From Paenibacillus cisolokensis (lineage in GTDB: Bacteria; Bacillota; Bacilli; Paenibacillales; Paenibacillaceae), in contig NZ_BOVJ01000119.1 of assembly GCF_018403665.1 (NCBI RefSeq), positions 1 through 35,990 of the forward strand: 35,990 nt of DNA, given 5' to 3'. Within the stretch, counting starts at the first letter, position 1; each line of letters starts with the position of its first letter. Below, piece after piece: positions 1 to 8,925 of this stretch. The position numbers and the translations under genes are program-made. Below the pieces are notes generated by a model. It was not told where the DNA came from, ran no database searches, and worked only from the letters and a program-made list of their open reading frames with translations.

Positions 1-130
1 TGGCGCCGCCCATGCTGGTACCCGCGATGCGGTCAATGGGGATTCGGTGTCTTTCAAACACCTTTAGCACACCGAGATGCGCAAGCCCTCTGACCGCGCC
101 TCCGCCCAATACGAGGCCAACTTTCCCCAT
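1..130 (-). CDS. Patatin-like phospholipase, N-terminal part (runs off the left edge)
   Basis: Only the first 43 codons are present. The start ATG at 130 is preceded by a GAGGAG ribosome binding site. The translation begins [20 protein letters not shown], which holds the glycine-rich oxyanion loop (GGGAVRG). Further on comes the nucleophile elbow GTSMGG with the catalytic Ser of the patatin Ser-Asp dyad. Small bacterial patatins of the RssA/YlbK type begin this way and hydrolyse acyl ester bonds of membrane lipids. The catalytic Asp would lie outside the window. The gene starts 23 bp after the fatty-acid hydroxylase stop on the same strand, so the two are probably co-transcribed. Family is clear; exact substrate unknown. 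Confidence 0.88.
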   Translation of the reverse strand, partial: MGKVGLVLGGGAVRGLAHLGVLKVFERHRIPIDRIAGTSMGGA

Positions 131-153
131 GATGAAGCTCCTCTAAACCAAAT

Positions 154-763
154 TCACTTTACGTCATGGACAGTCGACGAACTTCCCGCTTCCGTGCCCG
201 CTTTCCTTGCCGCTCGATCCTGTTCCTTGTCGGTTCCCATCACATAATCCAGGACAGGGTGAGACACGCCGTACCAAGCGTATTCGTCTTTAAAATGATG
301 CAGCAAATGTTTCTTTTTCATCCACCTCCCCCAGGCTGTCCGGGGAACAACCGGACGATGCGCCGCATAATGCATCCATTGATAATAGAGCTGAAACAGA
401 AGCGTGCCGGTAACGACAGCTACAACGACGGAAAACTGGCGAAACATGAGCCAAACCAGAGGAATGTAAACGGCGTAAATCAAAACGTCATAGTGAACCG
501 GACTGAATAAATATTTCAGCTCCTGCGGATGTTTATGATGCTCGACATGTCCCCGGTACAACGTGGGCATCAGCCTGGGAAACTCATGCAGCACATACCG
601 GTGTACGACGTACTCGGCAACGGCATAAACAAGCGCGCCCAAGGCGAGCGCAAGAATCGTGACAAAGCCGTCAAAATAAAGGCAAGTCAGCGTCACGCCA
701 AGCAGGCTCGATCCGGCAACAAAACGAATGAGGTTGCTGGAAAAATTCGCGATAGTGGGACAT
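154..763 (-). CDS. Fatty-acid hydroxylase / sterol desaturase superfamily membrane protein (apparent frameshift near the N-terminus)
   Basis: The open frame 154-696 shows the histidine clusters of the di-iron membrane hydroxylase family: HRYVLHE, GHVEHHKHP, HYAAHRP and KKHLLHHF, between hydrophobic segments. That frame has only a GTG at 696 with no ribosome site. A good site (AAAGGAG) and ATG lie upstream at 763 in another frame (MSHYREFF). The two frames meet in the T run complementary to 741-745; losing one T or gaining two joins them as roughly MSHYREF(F)SSNLIRFVAG. I therefore place the start at 763. The expected role is hydroxylation or desaturation of a lipid acyl or isoprenoid chain in the membrane. 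It lies just upstream of the patatin gene and has a copy of the GTTTTTGGGTCTTTTGTG motif before it. Family call is firm; substrate unknown. Confidence 0.82.
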
Positions 764-799
764 CGAGTATGCTCCTTTCGCGATAAATTTCATACATTC

Positions 800-822
800 C
801 ACACAAAAGACCCAAAAACAAA
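800..822 (-). promoter_or_regulatory. Candidate operator, copy 1 (upstream of hydroxylase)
   Basis: Read on the minus strand this contains GTTTTTGGGTCTTTTGTG, identical over 23 bases to the copy before fabH at 1723-1745. Both copies are followed shortly by AATGTATG. It lies about 37 bp upstream of the hydroxylase ATG at 763. A 23-base exact match beside two related genes is unlikely by chance, even in T-rich sequence. Its being the operator of the neighbouring winged-helix regulator is inference. Confidence 0.6.
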
Positions 823-835
823 GCGAACGAGAGGC

Positions 836-1515
836 TTACGTTGCGAAGCTTCTCTCAAGAAAATCGGCCAGCATATCTTTCTCCTCACGGGAAAGGTCCG
901 AAATCGATTTCAGAAGCTTGGAAACAAGCTCCGTAATCTCATGGCCCAAATCTTCGTTCAACGTTTGGATCGCCGTTCCCATCACGGTGCCGATAAACAT
1001 CGTCATGCCCGACTCTTTGCTCGGCGCCTTGCGGACGATATGCTGAATCAAAGACTCGGTCTTGCCTCCGAGCTTTTTCAGATACACCAGCAGCAAGCCG
1101 ATCATATACGCGCAAAATGAATGCGTGTGTTCATTTTTACAATTTCGTCGATCATTTTCCGAAGGGCCTCGTTCAGACCGGTGTTCTTCAAATCCTTGAG
1201 CAGCTTCGAAATGTTCGCAACCGTCTTGTTCCAATCCGTCAGATCGAACGCTTCGCTTCGAGGTTGGTTGAAAAGCTCCGAAGCTTTGGACGTCGGAACG
1301 AACACCACCTGTGATCTCCCGGTTTCTTTCGAATTGACTTCATAGCTTCGGGAAATAAAGCCCAGCTTTTCGATTTCCTTCAGCATGTCATAAGCCGTCC
1401 ATTTGCTGACGCCGATCGATTTGGCCAACGCTTCGTAATGGATGGGCAAATTCGTTTTCTGGTATAAATCCATTAACTTGTGCAAAAACTGGAGACGTCG
1501 TTTCGTAAGCGCCAC
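836..1515 (-). CDS. Winged-helix transcriptional regulator of the lipid module (frameshifted once)
   Basis: The N-terminal part (to about residue 80) is a winged helix-turn-helix: YEALAKSIGVSKWTAYDMLKEIEKLGF is the DNA-binding helix pair, followed by a wing rich in Arg and Ser. The rest is helical and hydrophobic (CAYMIGLLLVYLKKL, MTMFIGTVMGTAIQTL), as in a ligand-sensing or dimerising domain. One frame ends at 1102 and the other continues to 836. Adding one A to the A5 run complementary to 1134-1138 joins them (IVKNEHTHSF). The GTG at 1515 is preferred because AAGGTG stands just before it; ATG at 1539 is in frame but has no ribosome site. It sits between the hydroxylase and fabH, divergent from fabH, with the repeated motif at all three promoters. 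The family was not identified by name. Confidence 0.75.
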
Positions 1516-1550
1516 GGCAACACCTTCTTCCCTTCGCATTCGCAACGATG

Positions 1551-1575
1551 ATGTATGTTTTTGGGTTTTTTGTGA
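1551..1575. promoter_or_regulatory. Candidate operator, copy 3 (upstream of the regulator)
   Basis: On the plus strand this reads ATGTATG then TTTTTGGGTTTTTTGTGA, one base different from the core motif found at 800-822 and 1723-1745. It lies about 40 bp upstream of the regulator's likely start at 1515, on the strand opposite to the gene. This placement suggests autoregulation, which is inference. Confidence 0.5.
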
Positions 1576-1699
1576 TTAGTATCGTAGCATCGAAATCGCA
1601 TAAAGTCAAGAATGAAATGCGGCCTATGCCAAACGGCTTCCTCTTCCTGGTTAACATATTTTCTTTTCAAACGACCTGTGATATATTACAGTCTGTAGG

Positions 1700-1745
1700 T
1701 TTTTTCTGGGTCTTTTTGGTTTTTTGTTTTTGGGTCTTTTGTGTG
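1700..1745 (+). promoter_or_regulatory. Candidate operator, copy 2 plus a partial copy (upstream of fabH)
   Basis: The perfect motif (GTTTTTGGGTCTTTTGTG) lies at 1726-1743. Just upstream, at 1701-1719, is a near copy, TTTTTCTGGGTCTTTTTGG. Together they form a T-rich tract with almost no A, ending 24 bp before the fabH ATG. The tract follows a possible -10 (TATATT at 1683-1688), so it may lie in the 5' leader. It could act on DNA or on RNA. Confidence 0.55.
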
Positions 1746-1769
1746 TTATGAATGTATGGAGGGATTGTC

Positions 1770-2720
1770 ATGTCTTTCAATTTCGATCGGAATGGGGTCG
1801 CCATTACAGGGGCGGGCTTTTGTGTGCCGCCATCCCTGTTAACCAATGATGATTTATCCAAGACACTAGAAACATCCGATGAATGGATCAGCAAGCGAAC
1901 AGGCATTCGTCAGCGCTATATCGCCGGCGAGCCGATGGCTACATCCGATCTGGCAGCCAAAGCGGCTGCCGCTGCTTTAAGCCGTGCCCGATTGTCGCCC
2001 GAAGAAATCGACCTCGTTATTGTGGTGACTTCGACGCCGGATTACGCTTTTCCGTCCACGGCTATGCTGGTCAAGCAGAAGCTGGATATCCGCGCGCCTG
2101 CATTCGATCTGTCGGCCGCCTGCTCGGGTTTTGTCTATGCCCTCTCGGTCGGCAGTCAAATGATCCGTTCCGGCGCCTACAACAACGTCATGGTGATCGG
2201 CGCAGACTTGATGTCGAAACTCGTCGACTGGCAGGACCGGAGCACCGCCGTGCTGTTCGGAGACGGGGCAGGCGCCGTCGTGCTGCAATCCCGGCCCGGC
2301 GCACTTCCGTGCTTTTCCCTGCTGGGTTCGGAAGACGGCGGGGCGGAACTGCTCCAAGCGCCGGTCACAGGTCCCATTTCCATGCAAGGCCGAGAAGTTT
2401 TCAAGTTCGGCGTTCGCATTGTCGAGACGTTGCTGCGGAAAGCGCTGACCGAGTTGAGCTTGATTATCGATGACATCGCATTGATCATTCCGCATCAAGC
2501 CAATATCCGGATTATCGAGCATGCCGCCGAAAAGGCGAACATTCCGATCGATAAATTCTTTGTAAACATTGATAAATACGGCAATACTTCAGCGGCTTCC
2601 ATTCCGATCGCGCTCACGGAAGCGATGGACCAAAACCGTCTCCGTTCCGGGGACCTTGTCATCCTGATCGGTTTTGGCGCCGGATTGACCTGGGGCGTTC
2701 AGGTTATCCGGATAGCCTGA
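1770..2720 (+). CDS. fabH: 3-oxoacyl-ACP synthase III (FabH family, KAS III)
   Basis: A 316-residue protein of normal KAS III length. The catalytic Cys is at about residue 118 in LSAACSGF, the His in PHQANIR and the Asn in KYGNTSAASI, completing the Cys-His-Asn triad. KAS III condenses an acyl-CoA primer with malonyl-ACP to start fatty-acid synthesis, and FabH-like paralogues also make secondary lipids. An upstream in-frame ATG at 1752 exists, but GGAGGG directly before the ATG at 1770 decides the start. It diverges from the winged-helix regulator and shares an upstream motif with it and with the hydroxylase. That context suggests a paralogue feeding a dedicated lipid pathway more than the housekeeping copy. 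Triad intact and no frameshift. Confidence 0.92.
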   Translation: MSFNFDRNGVAITGAGFCVPPSLLTNDDLSKTLETSDEWISKRTGIRQRYIAGEPMATSDLAAKAAAAALSRARLSPEEIDLVIVVTSTPDYAFPSTAMLVKQKLDIRAPAFDLSAACSGFVYALSVGSQMIRSGAYNNVMVIGADLMSKLVDWQDRSTAVLFGDGAGAVVLQSRPGALPCFSLLGSEDGGAELLQAPVTGPISMQGREVFKFGVRIVETLLRKALTELSLIIDDIALIIPHQANIRIIEHAAEKANIPIDKFFVNIDKYGNTSAASIPIALTEAMDQNRLRSGDLVILIGFGAGLTWGVQVIRIA

Positions 2721-2918
2721 AGCATTTCGTTCCGGATATACGCCGCCATGTCCGCAATGCGCCAGGAACCGGTGAAAAGCGGGTACGTCTCGTACCTCCA
2801 GGCCGTCCGTTCGCAACTGGCGCAGCTGCGGAGTTTATTCCTCCTCATAAAAAATCATGTGCGGTTTATCTTCTTTATAATAATCTAACCGGGACTTCAA
2901 CTTCAGCCCGGGCATCGA

Positions 2919-3817
2919 TCACGTTACGATCGAGCCCCCGTTTACGAACATAATTTGACCTGATATGTAGGATGAATCGTCGGAAGCCAGCAGCACGTAA
3001 GCCGGCGCCAATTCAAATGGTTGTCCGGGCCGTTTCAACGGCACTTCCGTTCCGAAGGTTTTCACCTCTTCCGCGGTAAAGGCGGACGGGATGAGCGGCG
3101 TCCAGGTCGGTCCGGGCGCCACCGCGTTTACGCGAATTCCGTGTTTGGCCAGCGACAGGGACAACGAACGGGTAAACGATACGATGGCCCCTTTCGTCGC
3201 CGTATAATCGATCATATTCCCCATTCCGGAAAAAGCGGTATCCGAAGTCGTGTTGATGATGGAACTCCCGGCGGACATATGAGGCAAAGCGGCTTTGGTC
3301 ATATCGAAAAAAGAAATAATATTGGTTTGGAACGTATTCATCAGCTGTTCTCTCGTAATGTCCATAATACTGTTCTGATGAAACTGCACGCCGTGATTAT
3401 TCACCAGGATGTCGATCCGTCCGAAGGTTTTAATCGTGGTCTCGACAACGTAGCGGCAAGCGTCTTCCTCCCTCAAATCCGCAGCAATGGGCAGACAGCT
3501 TCGGCCAAGCTTGCCGATCATTTGCTTCGTTTCGGCCGCGTCCCGGTGTTCGTCGAGATACGGAATAACCAGATCGGCCCCTTCCTTGGCAAAAGCTATG
3601 GCCACTGCCCGCCCGATCCCGCTATCCCCGCCCGTCACGATCGCCACTTTATTTTCAACTTCCCGCTTCCCGTATAACCCGGATTGTCGGATATCGGCCG
3701 GGGATTCATCAAATATTCGAACCCCGGATGCCGGTTCTGATGCTGCGGAGGAAAGACGACCGGAACATTGGTGCATTGCTGCTCCCAACCGATATAAGGA
3801 TACATCGGATATGCCAT
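2919..3817 (-). CDS. SDR family oxidoreductase, YdaD type (frameshifted once)
   Basis: The main frame carries the Rossmann motif TGGDSGIG, the NNHG segment and the catalytic Ser...Tyr-x3-Lys (NTTSDTAFS then YTATK), and ends ISGQIMFVNGG. The true N-terminus lies in another frame: MAYPMYPYIGWEQQ, then FPPQHQNRHPGFEYLMNPRP and GYTGSGKL, the usual PPQHQ leader of YdaD-like SDRs. Adding one A to the A4 run complementary to 3653-3656 gives GSGKLKNKVAIVTGG. The ATG at 3817 has a strong GGAAGGAGAATG site upstream. In Bacillus, YdaD is a general stress (SigB) protein, probably an NAD(P)-linked alcohol or aldehyde reductase. Transcription is independent of the neighbours. Family firm, substrate unknown. 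Confidence 0.9.
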
Positions 3818-3861
3818 TGTTCATTCTCCTTCCGAGAGTGCAATGTCATAACCTATTGTAT

Positions 3862-3873
3862 TTTCGGCCGAAA
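3862..3873. promoter_or_regulatory. 12-bp perfect palindrome in the SDR upstream region
   Basis: TTTCGGCCGAAA lies about 45 bp before the SDR start. It could be an operator, but no regulator is adjacent and no clear -35/-10 pair was placed with it. Confidence 0.25.
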
Positions 3874-3879
3874 TCAAAC

Positions 3880-3899
3880 ATGCCGCCACGGAACGGCAT
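3880..3899 (-). terminator. Weak hairpin downstream of the DUF779 gene
   Basis: On the minus strand ATGCCG...CGGCAT forms a 6-bp stem followed by GTTTGATTT. It lies about 54 bp past the stop of the DUF779/aldehyde dehydrogenase unit. The T tract is interrupted, so this is only a possible terminator. Confidence 0.3.
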
Positions 3900-3952
3900 C
3901 CCCCGCAAGTGATTGCCCCGTTATTTACAGCGAAATCGATGTTTTCTGCCTG

Positions 3953-4336
3953 CTACATCAGTCCAAGCGTTTGCATTTCCTCCTGCGTGAACACCCGCGA
4001 ACGGGTCAGAAACCGTTTACCCTCCGGTCCCTCGAGCGAAAACATTCCGCCTCTGCCGGGCACAACATCGATAATGAGCTGGGTATATTTCCAGTACTCG
4101 TATTGCGCCTTGCTCATATAAAACGGCGCGCCTCCAATCTCGCCCATCAGTACGTCGCTGTCTCCAACCAGAAATTCGCCGATCGGATAACACATCGGCG
4201 AACTGCCATCGCAACAGCCACCGGATTGATGAAACATGACCGGACCATGCTTCGCTCGCACTACGCGGATGAGCTCCAGCGCGGCGTCGGTCGCCACCAC
4301 TTTGGGTACGGCAGGGTTCTTATCCATCTTGCTCAT
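3953..4336 (-). CDS. DUF779 family protein, partner of aldehyde dehydrogenase
   Basis: A protein of about 127 residues starting MSKMDKNP. It has the features of DUF779: HQSGGCCDGSSPMCYP with a Cys pair plus a third Cys, then GDSDVLMGEIGGAPFYMSKAQYEYWKYTQLIIDVVPGRGGMFSLE. The clustered Cys and His suggest metal or redox binding. Members of this family are repeatedly found directly after acetaldehyde dehydrogenase genes, and here the gap is only 10 bp. The listed ATG is preferred to a GTG three codons upstream because CGGGG lies before it. Biochemical function is unproven. Confidence 0.85.
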   Translation of the reverse strand: MSKMDKNPAVPKVVATDAALELIRVVRAKHGPVMFHQSGGCCDGSSPMCYPIGEFLVGDSDVLMGEIGGAPFYMSKAQYEYWKYTQLIIDVVPGRGGMFSLEGPEGKRFLTRSRVFTQEEMQTLGLM

Positions 4337-4346
4337 GCCCCGCACT

Positions 4347-5867
4347 TTAGAAGAAGCCGAGAGCGTTCTGACTGTAGCTGACCAGCAAGTTTTTCGTTTG
4401 CTGGTAATGGGCCAGCATCATTTTGTGGTTCTCGCGGCCGACGCCGGACATTTTGTAGCCGCCAAATGCTGCGTGCGCAGGATAGGCATGATAACAGTTC
4501 GTCCAGACACGTCCGGCCTCGATTTGCCGACCTACACGGTAAGCCGTATTCGCATCTCGGGTCCACACGCCGGCTCCAAGACCATAGAGCGTATCGTTCG
4601 CAATCGCCAGTGCTTCTTCTTGTGTCTTGAACGTGGTGACAGCTACGACCGGACCAAATATTTCTTCCTGAAAGACGCGCATTTTGTTGTTGCCGAGGAG
4701 TACCGTCGGCTGAATGTAATACCCATCGGCGATATCGCCACCCAGTTCGGCTTTGGCGCCGCCGGCCAGCACTTGCGCGCCTTCCTGCTTGCCAATGTCG
4801 ATGTAGCTAAGGATTTTTTCCATCTGTTCTGTCGACACTTGCGCTCCGATCATCGTCGACGGATCAAGCGGATTTCCTTGTTTAATCGCGGCAACGCGTT
4901 TCAGCGCACGTTCCATGAACTCGTCGTAAATCGACTCTTGGATCAACGCCCGGGACGGACACGTACACACTTCACCCTGGTTCAGCGCGAACATAACGAA
5001 ACCTTCAAGCGCTTTATCCAGGAAAGCATCGTCTTCGCGGAGCACGTCTTCAAAGAAAAGGTTCGGCGATTTTCCACCCAGTTCCAGGGTCACCGGGATC
5101 AAATTTTGCGATGCATACTGCATGATCAGACGGCCCGTGGTCGTTTCGCCGGTAAAGGCGATCTTCGCGATCCGGCTGCTCGAAGCGAGCGGCTTGCCAG
5201 CCTCGAGCCCAAAACCGTTGACGATGTTGACAACGCCGGGCGGCAGCAAGTCTTCGATCAGCTCCATTAAAACGAGAATGGTGGACGGCGTCTGCTCCGC
5301 CGGCTTCAAAACGACGCAGTTTCCGGCAGCCAACGCGGGCGCCAGCTTCCAGGTAGCCATCAAGAGCGGAAAATTCCACGGGATAATCTGACCCACAACG
5401 CCGAGCGGCTCATGGAAATGGTATGCGACCGTATCGTCGTCGATAATGCTGATCGATCCTTCCTGCGCCCGTACCGCTCCGGCGAAATAGCGGAAATGGT
5501 CAATCGCGAGCGGCAGATCGGCGTTCAGCGTTTCGCGAATTGGCTTGCCGTTTTCCCACGTCTCGGCGACGGCCAGCAATTCCAGATTGGCTTCAATGCG
5601 GTCGGCGATCTTGTTCAAAATATTGGCGCGCTCGGCAGGAGACGTGCGGCCCCAGGCCGTTTTGGCATCATGCGCAGCATCAAGCGCAAACTCGATGTCT
5701 TTCGCATTGGAGCGGGGAACTTCGCAGAACACCCTGTTGTTCACCGGGGAGACGTTTTCAAAATATTCCCCGTCAATCGGCGGAACCCACCTTCCTCCAA
5801 TATAGTTCTCATACCGGTGTTTGAATACAACTTTCGATCCCGGTTGACCTGGTGACGCGTACACCAT
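4347..5867 (-). CDS. NAD-dependent aldehyde dehydrogenase (ExaC/AldA type)
   Basis: A 506-residue protein of full ALDH length. It shows the cofactor region [10 protein letters not shown], the general base Glu at about 262 in [12 protein letters not shown], and the nucleophile Cys at about 301 in [11 protein letters not shown]. The N-terminus [15 protein letters not shown] is typical of acetaldehyde/aliphatic ALDHs linked to ethanol or acetoin use. The start at 5867 follows a perfect AGGAGG; an upstream in-frame start at 5921 lacks one. The next gene is the DUF779 partner. A 14-bp inverted repeat lies about 50 bp upstream. The enzyme oxidises aldehydes to acids in the cytoplasm. No frame breaks. 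Confidence 0.94.
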   Translation of the reverse strand: MVYASPGQPGSKVVFKHRYENYIGGRWVPPIDGEYFENVSPVNNRVFCEVPRSNAKDIEFALDAAHDAKTAWGRTSPAERANILNKIADRIEANLELLAVAETWENGKPIRETLNADLPLAIDHFRYFAGAVRAQEGSISIIDDDTVAYHFHEPLGVVGQIIPWNFPLLMATWKLAPALAAGNCVVLKPAEQTPSTILVLMELIEDLLPPGVVNIVNGFGLEAGKPLASSSRIAKIAFTGETTTGRLIMQYASQNLIPVTLELGGKSPNLFFEDVLREDDAFLDKALEGFVMFALNQGEVCTCPSRALIQESIYDEFMERALKRVAAIKQGNPLDPSTMIGAQVSTEQMEKILSYIDIGKQEGAQVLAGGAKAELGGDIADGYYIQPTVLLGNNKMRVFQEEIFGPVVAVTTFKTQEEALAIANDTLYGLGAGVWTRDANTAYRVGRQIEAGRVWTNCYHAYPAHAAFGGYKMSGVGRENHKMMLAHYQQTKNLLVSYSQNALGFF

Positions 5868-5916
5868 GAAAATACCTCCTTCGTTTTTTAAAATAGTGCC
5901 AGCATTCTTTGCCTGT

Positions 5917-5930
5917 ACCATAAATATGGT
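5917..5930. promoter_or_regulatory. Inverted repeat upstream of the aldehyde dehydrogenase
   Basis: On the minus strand ACCATA-TT-TATGGT is a perfect 6-2-6 inverted repeat, 50-63 bp before the start codon. It is a plausible operator. No sigma-54 promoter with correct GG/GC spacing was found nearby. Confidence 0.35.
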
Positions 5931-5978
5931 CCCGGACCGGCTTTCATGCCAGGAACATAAACAGAAGGAGGCGTCATA

Positions 5979-5999
5979 ATGAACTTATTTGCTCGCTAA
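5979..5999 (+). other. Six-codon ORF behind a strong ribosome binding site
   Basis: AGAAGGAGG at 5963-5971 stands 7 bp before an ATG that reads MNLFAR and stops. A site this strong before so short an ORF suggests the 5' stub of a lost plus-strand gene. The stop overlaps the end of the remnant WYL/DinB frame, so a deletion or mis-join near 5995 could explain both. Alternatively it is a chance site. Confidence 0.25.
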
Positions 6000-6099
6000 A
6001 AATAGGGCGAGAAAGGCTCGAGTTGTGCGACTGGCGCAATCCCGCCGGCCGCCTTATGGCAGGTTAAACGCGTGAATGAGCGCATCGCTTCATTGAGGC

Positions 6100-6210
6100 T
6101 CAAGCGCGCGGCGCCTCGCCCTTCTCGATCCAATCCTCGTAGGCCGGGCCCATCATATCGGGCACCCGCAGTACCGTCATTTGGCCGCGATGATGAATGG
6201 TAATGTACGG
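6100..6210 (-). pseudogene. DinB-family protein, C-terminal fragment
   Basis: One minus-strand frame reads HHRGQMTVLRVPDMMGPAYEDWIEKGEAPRA and stops at 6100. HHRGQMTV followed by a hydrophobic stretch and GP.YEDW is the usual end of DinB/YfiT-like metal-binding four-helix proteins, whose last His lies in this motif. The first roughly 120 residues are missing. It directly abuts the tail of the WYL-type regulator, so a regulator-DinB gene pair has been collapsed here. Confidence 0.5.
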
Positions 6211-6421
6211 CCATCTCTTCGCAAATATTTGCCAATCTGTCAATCAGAATGTCTGGCTCGAGTACGGTCAGCGAGCGGCCATAAGGCAGCAAAAAATACG
6301 GCACGTACTTCAGCAAGGAATGAATATGGATTTCCAGCTCGTCTGCCAGCTGTTGGGCCGTCATTCGTCTGCCCGCCCGAAGCATCCACAAAATGGACAG
6401 CATGTTCGTCGATTTGGACAT
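6197..6421 (-). pseudogene. WYL/YafY-type transcriptional regulator with the middle missing
   Basis: The start at 6421 has a GGGAGGCGGAA site. Residues 1-32 (MSKSTNMLSILWMLRAGRR, then MTAQQLADELEIHI) are the N-terminal winged helix of YafY-like WYL regulators. From about residue 36 the sequence jumps to YFLLPYGRSLTVLEPDILIDRLANICEEMAVHYH, the extreme C-terminus of the same family. About 200 residues, including the recognition helix end and the WYL domain, are absent, with the junction near 6322. The frame then runs on into DinB-derived sequence out of frame to 5996. It cannot work as a WYL regulator. It begins 11 bp after the GNAT stop. Confidence 0.6.
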
Positions 6422-6432
6422 TTCCGCCTCCC

Positions 6433-7241
6433 TTATCTTTCGGTCCACGTTGTTCGGACGTATCCGATTTTCATTCCGATCCGTTCCATATTCCGATGAC
6501 TTTGCGATAAAAAAGCACATTGGCTTACAGCCAGTCTGCAATGGCGATGCGCGGCTTCCGCGATTCTTCTTTTCAACAGCATTTGATGCAATCCCTGATT
6601 TCGAAACTCCGGCAATGTTGCGGCAAATGTCAAGGAGGCGATGCCATCCTTCCTATAAATGACCGCCACCGCCGCCGGTTCGTCATTCATGTAAGCGATA
6701 AAAAACTTCCAGCCGGGCCGGTTGTACAACACTTCGTTATTCGCCGCGACATAGGGGATTCCGTCGTCCGATAATCCGGTGCCTCTGCAATGAATAGTCG
6801 CATAGAGATGAAATTGATCTTCCCGAAGCTCTTCAATTCTGATCTGTTCCCGGTCGTCGTCTTGGAATTCTGTCGGTTCGATATAGAGGGAAGTATGGAA
6901 TCCGGACTGATAAAATCCGCGATCCGACAAGCGCTGCAGCACTTGCTGATCTGCCAACGAGGGGACGATTTCAAACTGGGCTTTCCGGTCTCTCGTGCGG
7001 TAAAATCGATGATCCGGTCTATGTATTCGATATCGGTGCTTGTTATGCCTTTGACCGTATTGAAGGTGGCCCATGGCATAGTCCTGCTGTATAAACATAA
7101 GGCATTTCCGAACCGCTCGATTTCAATTCCTTCGGGATTATGAGGTCTGCTCCGAATGGCTGTCATGCGATCAAGCATGTAATCGGCTTCCGACGAAGCG
7201 ATTTCTTGAATCCGCTGATGGGATGGAAGGGAGGAAATCAT
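6433..7241 (-). CDS. GNAT family N-acetyltransferase (frameshifted once)
   Basis: The C-terminal half has the acetyl-CoA binding fold: GWKFFIAYMNDEPAAVAVIYRKDGIASLTFAATLPEFRNQGLHQMLLKRRIAEA, where RNQGLH matches the R/Q-x-x-G-x-G/A pyrophosphate loop loosely. The N-terminal half, starting MISSLPSHQRIQ, lies in another frame and joins through one extra T in the T4 run complementary to 7002-7005 (IIDFYRTRDRKAQ). The ATG at 7241 is preceded by GAGGTG. The repaired protein is about 269 residues, similar to two-lobed GNATs. It sits 39 bp after the gamma-glutamyltransferase stop and may be the last intact gene of the operon. Substrate unknown. Confidence 0.8.
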
Positions 7242-7280
7242 AGTTCACCTCGTTATCGTTCTATTGCGGGCAAAACGCGT

Positions 7281-8884
7281 TTACCACGCGGCGACCTGTC
7301 CGTCTGTCCGGGGTTCCGTGCCGCCCACAAGCACCCCGTTCTCCAGTCTCCATATGATCTGTCCGCGTCCGAACGTCGTGGAATTCAACGCCCATTGGGC
7401 GTCATGGCCTCTGCGAGCCAACGCTTGCACGAGATGGGCCGGCGTCTGATGCTCGAACTCCACCGTCTTGCCCTTCAACCATTGCCACCTTGGCGCATCA
7501 AGAGCGGCCTGCGGATTCAGGCCGAAATCCAGCAGGTTCATCACCACCTGCACATGCCCTTGCGGCTGCATGAACCCGCCCATCACGCCAAAAGGACCAA
7601 CAGGACGATCCTTATGGGTAATGAAACCCGGAATGATCGTATGGTAAGGCTTTTTGCCCGGCTCCAGTCGATTGGCGTGCGACGGATCAAGGGAGAAGTT
7701 GTGACCGCGGTTATGCAGCGCGATGCCCGTACCCGGCACCACCAGTCCCGAACCGAATCCCATGTAATTGCTCTGAATGAACGAAACCATATGACCGTCC
7801 GCATCGGCCGTGCACAAGTAGACGGTCCCTCCTTGCGGGGGCTCGCCCGGCGCGGGCTCCAGGGCGCTGCGTCCGATCAGCCGTCTCCGTTGTTCCGCAT
7901 AAGAGTCGGACAGCAATGCCTGAATCGGTACATGCGACCGGGCCGGATCGGCGATATACTTCTGCCCGTCCGCAAACGCCAATTTCATCGCTTCCAGCTG
8001 CTTGTGATACGTGTCTACCGTGTCTCTTTCGTCAAAGTCGAAGCCCTTCAAGATGTTCAGCGCGATAAGGGTAACGAGCCCTTGCCCGTTCGGAGGGATT
8101 TCCCAAATGTCATACCCGCGGTAATTGACGCTGATCGGTTCGACCCATTCCGGCCGGAACGCTTCCAGATCCTCTTTGCGCAAAAGCCTCCGTATTGTCG
8201 CGACAAACGGTCGATTCGCTCGGCCAGCTCGCCGCGATAGAAAGCTTCCGCATTCGTCTCGGCGATGGACTTAAGCGTTTTGGCATGATCCGGCAACCGG
8301 AACAACTCGCCGATCTTCGGTACGTTGCCGTTATGCGTGAACGTATGGAACCATTCGTGAAACGGTTCGCCGACCAGCTCGGTTTTGAAAATTTCGTATG
8401 CCCGTCCCCAGTAGTTTCCCGCTGAAATCGGATAGCCTCGATCGGCGTACTCGATAGCGGGAGCCAACACCTCTGTGAGCGGCAGCTTGCCGAAACGTCT
8501 GGAAAGCTCGGCCCATGCGGCCGGTGTGCCCGGAACCGTCACCGGTATCCAGCCGTATTTGGGGATTTCGTTCACTCCCGCCCGTTTCAGCGCCTCAATC
8601 GAGAGGCTGCGGGGAGCGGGGCCGCTCGAATTAAGCCCATGCAGTTTGCCCTTGTACCACACCAAGGCAAAGGCATCGCCGCCGATCCCGTTGGAGCCCG
8701 GTTCGACCACGGTTAGAGCGGCGGCCGTGGCAATCGCCGCATCGATGGCGTTTCCGCCTTTTCGCAATATCGCAAGTCCGGCTTGAGCCGCGAGCGGCTG
8801 CGAAGTGGCGACCATGCCGCGGTTCGCATATACGGGGGTTCTTCGGGAGGGATACGGGTAGTACTGGGAATCGTGATTCCTCAT
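7281..8884 (-). CDS. Gamma-glutamyltransferase family protein (frameshifted once)
   Basis: The N-terminal part carries GMVATSQPLAAQAGLAILRKGGNAIDAAIA and VEPGSNGIGGDAFAL, hallmarks of Ntn-hydrolase gamma-glutamyltransferases. The small-subunit part starts at GGTVYLCTADADGHMVSFIQSNYMGFGSG, where the Thr of GGT is the expected self-processing nucleophile. Frames 8057-8884 and 7281-8183 join through one added T in the T4 run near 8184-8187, giving RQYGGFLRKEDLEAF. The ATG at 8884 is preferred over an upstream TTG; GGGAG precedes it. Length about 535 residues. No secretion signal is evident, so it may act in the cytoplasm on a gamma-glutamyl or acyl-amide intermediate of the operon's pathway. It lies 41 bp after the monooxygenase. 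Confidence 0.88.
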
Positions 8885-8925
8885 GGCCTTCAACTCCCTT
8901 GCATGAATTAGAGAAACTAGAGAAA

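Noticed and set aside
2721..2918. Short ORFs between fabH and the SDR, including a 26-codon minus-strand ORF (2835-2915) ending MIFYEEE and a plus-strand ORF from 2749
   Set aside because: Too short, no convincing ribosome site, no recognised family; the 26-codon ORF keeps some protein-like character but cannot be supported.
5881..5960. Possible sigma-54 (-24/-12) promoter before the aldehyde dehydrogenase (TGGCAT and TGGCAC words)
   Set aside because: Neither word has a GC at the required spacing (GG and GC are 9 bases apart or GC is missing).
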